Shown: piece by piece, positions 59,417 through 64,000 of the stretch
Layout: each line of letters starts with the position of its first letter
Numbering within the stretch: the first letter of the stretch is position 1
Source: Luedemannella flava
GTDB lineage: Bacteria > Actinomycetota > Actinomycetes > Mycobacteriales > Micromonosporaceae
Assembly (NCBI RefSeq): GCF_039528515.1
Contig: NZ_BAAALT010000127.1
Span: 60,054-124,053, forward strand
DNA length: 64,000 nucleotides
Direction of reading: 5' to 3'
Made by a program: the position numbers and the translations under genes
Notes under the pieces: model-generated
Databases searched by the model: none
What the model saw: only the letters and a program-made list of their open reading frames with translations
What the model was told of the DNA's origin: nothing

Positions 59417-61525
59417 TCAGAGGCGGGTCAGGGTCACCGCCGTGCTGGCGTAGTCGCCGGAGGGGAAGGCGAGGGGGAGGCCCCGGGTGAGGAGGAGGGC
59501 GCCGGGGTGCTCGGCGCCGGTGGCGTCGTCGCGGTAGACGGCCGTCGGGTCGAGGCCGCGTAGCGGCAGTGGCTGCGGGAGACGGCCGAGCGTCGGGAAG
59601 GGACGGTACGCGAGGACGACCGAACGGTCGCCGTCGGGCGCGACGTACTGGACCGCCGTGACCGGGGCACCGGGCGGGGCGAGGCGGTACTGGCGGCCGT
59701 GCTGGACGATCGGGCGGATCTCCTTGTACTGCGCCACCAGGGACGCCGCCTCGGCGAGCTCGGCGGGCGACCACTCGGTGAGGTTGCCGCCGACCGCGAG
59801 CACCCCGGCCATCGCGACGTGGAAGCGGAAGCGCAGCGGGACGGCGCGGCCGTTGAGCCAGTTCGGGCTGTCGGTCACCCAGGCGGCCATGATGCCGGCC
59901 GGGTAGAGCTGACTGAAGCCGTACTGGATGCCGAGCCGGTCGTACGCGTCGGTGTTGTCGGAGGTCCACACCTCGTCGGTGTGCGCGAGGATGCCCAGGT
60001 CGACCCGGCCGCCGCCGCCCGCGCACGACTCGATCCGCAGCCGCGGGTGGTCGGCGCGCAGGCGGTCGAGCAGGGCGTACACGCCGGTGACGTGGTCGAT
60101 CCAGAGCCGGTCGGCATCCTCACCCACGGAAGGCCAGCCGGCCTCGGTGAAGGGGCGGTTGAAGTCCCACTTCAGGAAGTCGATCTCGTGCTCGCGCAGC
60201 AGGCCGTCGAGCCAGCCGTGCGCCCACTCGGCGACGTCGGGGCGGGCGAAGTTGAGCACGAGCTGCTGGCGCAGCTCGGTGCGGGCGCGGTTGGCGCTGT
60301 GCAGCACCCAGTCGGGGTACGCCCGGTAGAGGTCGCTGTCCGGGTTGACCATCTCGGGCTCGACCCACAGGCCGAACCGCATGCCCAGGCGGTGCACCTC
60401 GTCGATGAGCGGGGTCAGGCCGTTCGGGAACCGGTCGGGGTTGGGGGTCCAGTCGCCCAGGCCGGCGTTGTCGTCCAGCCGCCTGCCGAACCAGCCGTCG
60501 TCCATGACGAACAGCTCGACGCCCAGCGGCGCGGCCAGCGCGGCGAGCCGCTGCTGGCCCGCCTCGTCGACCGCGAACCCGGTCGCCTCCCACGAGTTGT
60601 AGACGACGGGACGGACCTCGTCCGGCCTCGGCAGCACGTGCGCGCGGACGTGCTCGTGCCACCCGCGGCTCGCGCCGCCGAACCCGTCGGCGCTGAACAG
60701 ACCCGAGAACACGGGAGTACGCAGGCAGTCGTCGCCGGTCAGCCGCCAGGTGACGGCGTCGTGCCCGTACCCCCCGAGGACCTGGACCCGGTCGGTGGGT
60801 GAGCGGTCGACGGTGATCCGCCAGCTGCCGCTCCACGCGAGCGCGGCGCTCCACACCTCGCCGGCGTCCTCCGTGGCGTCGCCCGCGTCGATCATCACCC
60901 ACGGGTTGGCGTGGTGGCCGGTGAGGCCGCGGCGGCTGGTCAGCGTCGTCTCGGCGCGGGCCACGGTGACCCGTTCGAGCTGGCTCTCCGCGCCCCAGTG
61001 GCCGGTCACGTGGCTGAGCCGGTAGTCGGGGCGCGGCGGCAGGGTCCAGCACGCCGAGTCGAGGCGCGTCACCAGCGCGGGCGGGTCGGACGGGTGGCGC
61101 AGCACGCACCAGCGCTCGATCACGTCGCACCCGTCGTGGACCCGGTAGTGCAGGTCGAGCGTCAGCGGGTAGTGCTCGTCGGCGTAGCTGAGCGTGAGCG
61201 TCGCGGCGCCGTCGGCCTCCTCGACCTTGTCGCCGAGCAGCGTCGGCTGCACGGGCCGGGTGCCGTCCGGGAACCGGAGCTGCAGGCTGCTGAGGCCGAA
61301 CCGGGGACCGCCGTCGACGACGTACTCCTCGGGATGACCGTGGCCGTCGCCGATGCCGTGCGCGGGGCCGTACGGCGCCATGGATGCCGCCTGCGCGAGC
61401 GTCAACGGGACGCCCCAGTGCAGGTGGACGGGCAGGCCGACGTCGCCGACCCGCAGCGCGTACGACGTGGAGGGGGTGGACAGCAGCCAGGTACGCGTGT
61501 GTGCCGCGGAGAGGATCGACGACAT
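59417..61525 (-). CDS. Glycoside hydrolase family 36 alpha-galactosidase
   Basis: A 702-residue enzyme. The nucleophile Asp454 lies in FLKWDFNRP and the acid/base Asp523 in WTSDNTD; SCAGGGGRVDLG between them is the GH36 signature. The N-terminal beta-supersandwich and the C-terminal beta domain are of usual length. It lacks a signal peptide and cleaves terminal alpha-D-galactose (melibiose, raffinose or galactomannan side chains). No XylR-like site lies upstream, and two unrelated genes separate it from the locus, so it need not belong to the same regulon. ATG at 61525. Confidence 0.95.
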   Translation of the reverse strand: MSSILSAAHTRTWLLSTPSTSYALRVGDVGLPVHLHWGVPLTLAQAASMAPYGPAHGIGDGHGHPEEYVVDGGPRFGLSSLQLRFPDGTRPVQPTLLGDKVEEADGAATLTLSYADEHYPLTLDLHYRVHDGCDVIERWCVLRHPSDPPALVTRLDSACWTLPPRPDYRLSHVTGHWGAESQLERVTVARAETTLTSRRGLTGHHANPWVMIDAGDATEDAGEVWSAALAWSGSWRITVDRSPTDRVQVLGGYGHDAVTWRLTGDDCLRTPVFSGLFSADGFGGASRGWHEHVRAHVLPRPDEVRPVVYNSWEATGFAVDEAGQQRLAALAAPLGVELFVMDDGWFGRRLDDNAGLGDWTPNPDRFPNGLTPLIDEVHRLGMRFGLWVEPEMVNPDSDLYRAYPDWVLHSANRARTELRQQLVLNFARPDVAEWAHGWLDGLLREHEIDFLKWDFNRPFTEAGWPSVGEDADRLWIDHVTGVYALLDRLRADHPRLRIESCAGGGGRVDLGILAHTDEVWTSDNTDAYDRLGIQYGFSQLYPAGIMAAWVTDSPNWLNGRAVPLRFRFHVAMAGVLAVGGNLTEWSPAELAEAASLVAQYKEIRPIVQHGRQYRLAPPGAPVTAVQYVAPDGDRSVVLAYRPFPTLGRLPQPLPLRGLDPTAVYRDDATGAEHPGALLLTRGLPLAFPSGDYASTAVTLTRL

Positions 61526-61603
61526 CTGACGGAGCCTAGTGGTCCACACTGAACCGGGTAAGAGCCGTTGCCGCTTAATCCGGGTGACGTACTGTGTCGC
61601 TCC

Positions 61604-64000
61604 ATGCAGGCTCCGTTCCCCTCGCACCGCCTCCGCCTCGAGGTCGCGCTGGAGTCCGGCACGCTGAGCTGCCGGGCCGTGCTCGACGGCGACGTGGTCG
61701 GCACCCGCGCGGTGCCCGAGCCGTACGGCATGGCGAGTGTGTGGGACAACCTCGGCCGGGGCGCCGAGGCGGAGGGGAAGCTCGTCGCGGCCGGCCGTCG
61801 GCTGGGCCGCGCGCTGCTGGACGAGGCGGTCCTCGGTCGGATCGCCGGTCTGATCGACAACCTCGGTCCGGACAGCGTGCTGGAGGTCGTCGTCGAGGCG
61901 AACCCGGCCGCGCTGCCGCTGCCGTACGAACTGGTCAGACTGCCCGACGACCGGGTGCTCGCGCGGCTGCCCGAGGTGACCCTGGTGCGCCGCCGGGCGG
62001 GCACGAGCCGGGCCGTCGCGTCGTCGCCGGCGGCCGGGCCGCTCAAGGTGCTCGTGGTGGCCGCGGCCACGGACCACGACGCGCGGTTGCGGGCGCTGTC
62101 ACCGCTGCTCGACCGGGCCGTGCCGGCGCAGTTCACGGTGCTGGAGGTCGCCGACCTGACCCAGGTGGCCGCGGCGCTGCGCGCCGACTTCTACCACGTG
62201 GTGCACATCGAGGGGCAGGGCGCCGCGCCCAGCCTGCAGCTCACCGACGAGGACGGCCGGCCCGCGCCGGTCACGCCGGTCGAGCTGGTGCAGGCCGTGC
62301 GGCGCGACGACCGGCCCGTGCCGTTGATCTTCCTGGCCAGCGGGTGCGCCGGCGTCGAGGGCGTGGCCGCCGGACTGGTGCGCTTCGGCGCCGACCGCGT
62401 CGTGGTCATGCAGTCGCGACCCGCTCCCGGGTACGCGGTCCACCTGGCCGCCACGTTCTACCGCCGGCTCGTCGAGCAGAACGCGCCCGTGGCGGTCGCC
62501 CTCGCGTACGCCCGCTCGGTGGTGCTGCCGGCCGGCGACGAGACCCCGCAGTACGGCCTGCCCACCCTCCTCGCCGCCGACACCGACCCGCCGCTGCTCG
62601 ACCCGGCCGCCCCGCCTGTGCCGCTGACCGGCGCGGGCCGGATCGGCAACGCCGGCTACCCGGTCGAGCTGGGCCCGGGCCGGCTCGTGGGCCGCAGCGA
62701 GCAGGTGCGGACCGCCCTGCGCGCGCTGCAGCGGCCCGCCGCCGAGGGCCCGGGCGCCGCCGGCGTGGTGCTGACCGGCAGCCCCGGCGTGGGCAAGACG
62801 TCGGTGGCCGGGCGGATCGTGGCCCGCCTGCGCGACCAGGGCTGGACCGTCGTGCTCCACAGCGGCCGGTGGAACCCCGAGGCGCTGCTGGAGTCGCTGG
62901 CCGACGCGCTGGCCGCGGAGTCCACGATGGACCAGGTCGCCCGGCTGCTGCGCGACCCGGCCGTCGACGACGCCGGCAAGCTCGGCGTCGTGCGGCAGCT
63001 GCTGCGCGCCCGCCGGTTGCTGCTCGTCTTCGACGGCCTGGAGCAGAACCTCAGCGGGTACGGGGACGGCTTCGCCGACGCCGGGTTCGGCGAGGTCCTG
63101 CGGGCGCTCGCCACCGCGACCGGCAAGGGCCGCCTGCTCGTCACGTCCCGTGACCTGCTGCCGGGCGACCTCGACCTGACCCGCGTCGACATCGCGCCGC
63201 TGACCGCGCGCGAGGCGGAACGGCTCGTCGAGCGGATGCCCGGCCTGCGCGGACTCGCCGCGGACGTGCGGGCGGAGGTGCTGCGCGCGGTTGGTGTCCA
63301 GCCGCGCCTGGTGGAGTTGGCCGACGCGCTGGCCCGCGACGGCGCCGCGGAGTTCGCGGACACGCTGGCGGGCCTGGGCCGCGCCCCGGCCGAGGCGTGT
63401 GCGCAACTGGTGGCCGCGTTGCTCAAGCGCCGCACCCACGGCGAGCGGGAGGCACTCCTGCAAGCCGGTACCTGCCTGAGCCCGTTGAGCACCGGGGACC
63501 TGGCGGTCGCGCTGCACGGCCCGCACGTCGGCGCCTTCGACACCGACGACGCGGCGCGGGCCCTGGCCGTGCTGGTCGACCTGGCGCTGGTCGCCCGCCT
63601 CGACGACGGGCGCCACGTGGCGCAGCCGTGGGTGGGCGAGGCGGTGGCGGCGCACCACGACGGCGGGGCCGGCCAGCGTCACGCCCGCGCGATCACCGTG
63701 CACGACCGGCGCCGGCGCACGGGCGTCGGCGGGTTCGACGACCTGAGCGAGACGGTGCGCCACCTGACCGGCACGCGCCGCTTCGCCGAGGTCGCGACCG
63801 TGGCCATCGGCGGCCTCGACGACCTGCCCGGCGCGCTGGCCCGCGCCGCCCTGCTCAACCAGGTGACCCGGGCCCTGCCCGCCGACACCCCCGGCTACCT
63901 GGAGCTGGTCTACCGGGAGCTGGACGAGCTCGGCGGCCTCGGCCTGGCCGGCGCGGCGTTGGCGCGCGCGACCGAGGCGCTGGGCGGCGCCCGCCGGGCG
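61604..64000 (+). CDS. CHAT-domain protease fused to STAND/NB-ARC NTPase (3' end outside window)
   Basis: The frame runs from ATG 61604 to the window end (799 codons). Residues about 1-330 form a CHAT (caspase HetF-associated) protease with the dyad His201 (YHVVHIEGQG) and Cys248 (FLASGCAG). Residues about 355-620 form an NB-ARC-like NTPase: Walker A GSPGVGKTS at 392-400, Walker B LLLVFDGLEQN and sensor RLLVTSRD. After a winged-helix-like part, helical repeats begin near the cut end, probably TPRs. Such proteins act as regulated proteases in bacterial conflict systems, cleaving partners such as gasdermins or sigma factors. The partner, if any, lies downstream and is not visible. Confidence 0.9.
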   Translation, partial: MQAPFPSHRLRLEVALESGTLSCRAVLDGDVVGTRAVPEPYGMASVWDNLGRGAEAEGKLVAAGRRLGRALLDEAVLGRIAGLIDNLGPDSVLEVVVEANPAALPLPYELVRLPDDRVLARLPEVTLVRRRAGTSRAVASSPAAGPLKVLVVAAATDHDARLRALSPLLDRAVPAQFTVLEVADLTQVAAALRADFYHVVHIEGQGAAPSLQLTDEDGRPAPVTPVELVQAVRRDDRPVPLIFLASGCAGVEGVAAGLVRFGADRVVVMQSRPAPGYAVHLAATFYRRLVEQNAPVAVALAYARSVVLPAGDETPQYGLPTLLAADTDPPLLDPAAPPVPLTGAGRIGNAGYPVELGPGRLVGRSEQVRTALRALQRPAAEGPGAAGVVLTGSPGVGKTSVAGRIVARLRDQGWTVVLHSGRWNPEALLESLADALAAESTMDQVARLLRDPAVDDAGKLGVVRQLLRARRLLLVFDGLEQNLSGYGDGFADAGFGEVLRALATATGKGRLLVTSRDLLPGDLDLTRVDIAPLTAREAERLVERMPGLRGLAADVRAEVLRAVGVQPRLVELADALARDGAAEFADTLAGLGRAPAEACAQLVAALLKRRTHGEREALLQAGTCLSPLSTGDLAVALHGPHVGAFDTDDAARALAVLVDLALVARLDDGRHVAQPWVGEAVAAHHDGGAGQRHARAITVHDRRRRTGVGGFDDLSETVRHLTGTRRFAEVATVAIGGLDDLPGALARAALLNQVTRALPADTPGYLELVYRELDELGGLGLAGAALARATEALGGARRA

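Noticed and set aside
61526..61603. XylR-like operator upstream of GH36
   Set aside because: A CCTAGT word is present but the remaining positions do not fit the 24-bp pattern.

Overview
The window is GC-rich throughout, uses many GTG starts, and has the gene content of a mycelial actinobacterium. The layout (liv operon next to an ANTAR regulator, then polA, rpsA, coaE and uvrB) is, from memory, the conserved order seen in Streptomyces and relatives. A chemoreceptor gene behind a sigma-28/WhiG-like promoter, divergent MLTR-type XRE regulators and intergenic repeat families point to a Micromonosporaceae-like organism (Actinoplanes/Dactylosporangium type, possibly with motile spores). The family assignment is inference. 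I see no integrase, transposase, prophage or CRISPR array.

Left part (1-16,100): a partial MFS exporter, a gene broken by an in-frame amber codon, a BBE-like flavoprotein, a chemoreceptor followed by an orphan sugar-binding lipoprotein, an SMP-30-like secreted protein with a divergent XRE regulator, a short DivIVA-domain protein, a ParA fragment, a membrane protein, a fused aminodeoxychorismate synthase (PabA-PabB), a PPOX-family protein, and an ABC exporter facing a NarL-type two-component system. A tRNA with anticodon CAA and an unusually short variable arm follows.

Middle part (16,100-35,000), the conserved core: PdtaR-like ANTAR regulator, a 40-bp palindrome, the livKHMGF branched-chain amino acid transporter, polA, a small P-loop kinase facing a methyltransferase across a 42-bp tandem repeat, rpsA, coaE, uvrB, two small enzymes, and a TerC-family membrane protein preceded by a convincing yybP-ykoY (Mn2+) riboswitch. 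Then comes a cassette for murein peptide turnover: class A beta-lactamase-fold hydrolase, L-Ala-D/L-Glu epimerase and NlpC/P60 peptidase.

Right part (38,000-61,600), a plant-glycan locus: LacI regulator and GH3 with LacI operators; ROK/XylR-type regulator; an oligosaccharide ABC importer (binding protein and two permeases, no ATPase); aldo/keto reductase; GH31 with alpha-xylosidase residues; GH95; GH42; and, further out, GH36. Three copies of a 24-bp XylR-like site sit exactly at the ABC operon, GH31 and the GH95/GH42 divergent promoter, so these form one regulon. The enzyme set fits import and stepwise intracellular dismantling of fucosylated xyloglucan oligosaccharides: GH95 removes fucose, GH42 galactose, GH31 xylose and GH3 glucose. 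Embedded among these genes is an unrecognised 557-residue CorA-like four-helix membrane protein. The window ends inside a CHAT-protease/STAND NTPase gene, a likely conflict-system protein.
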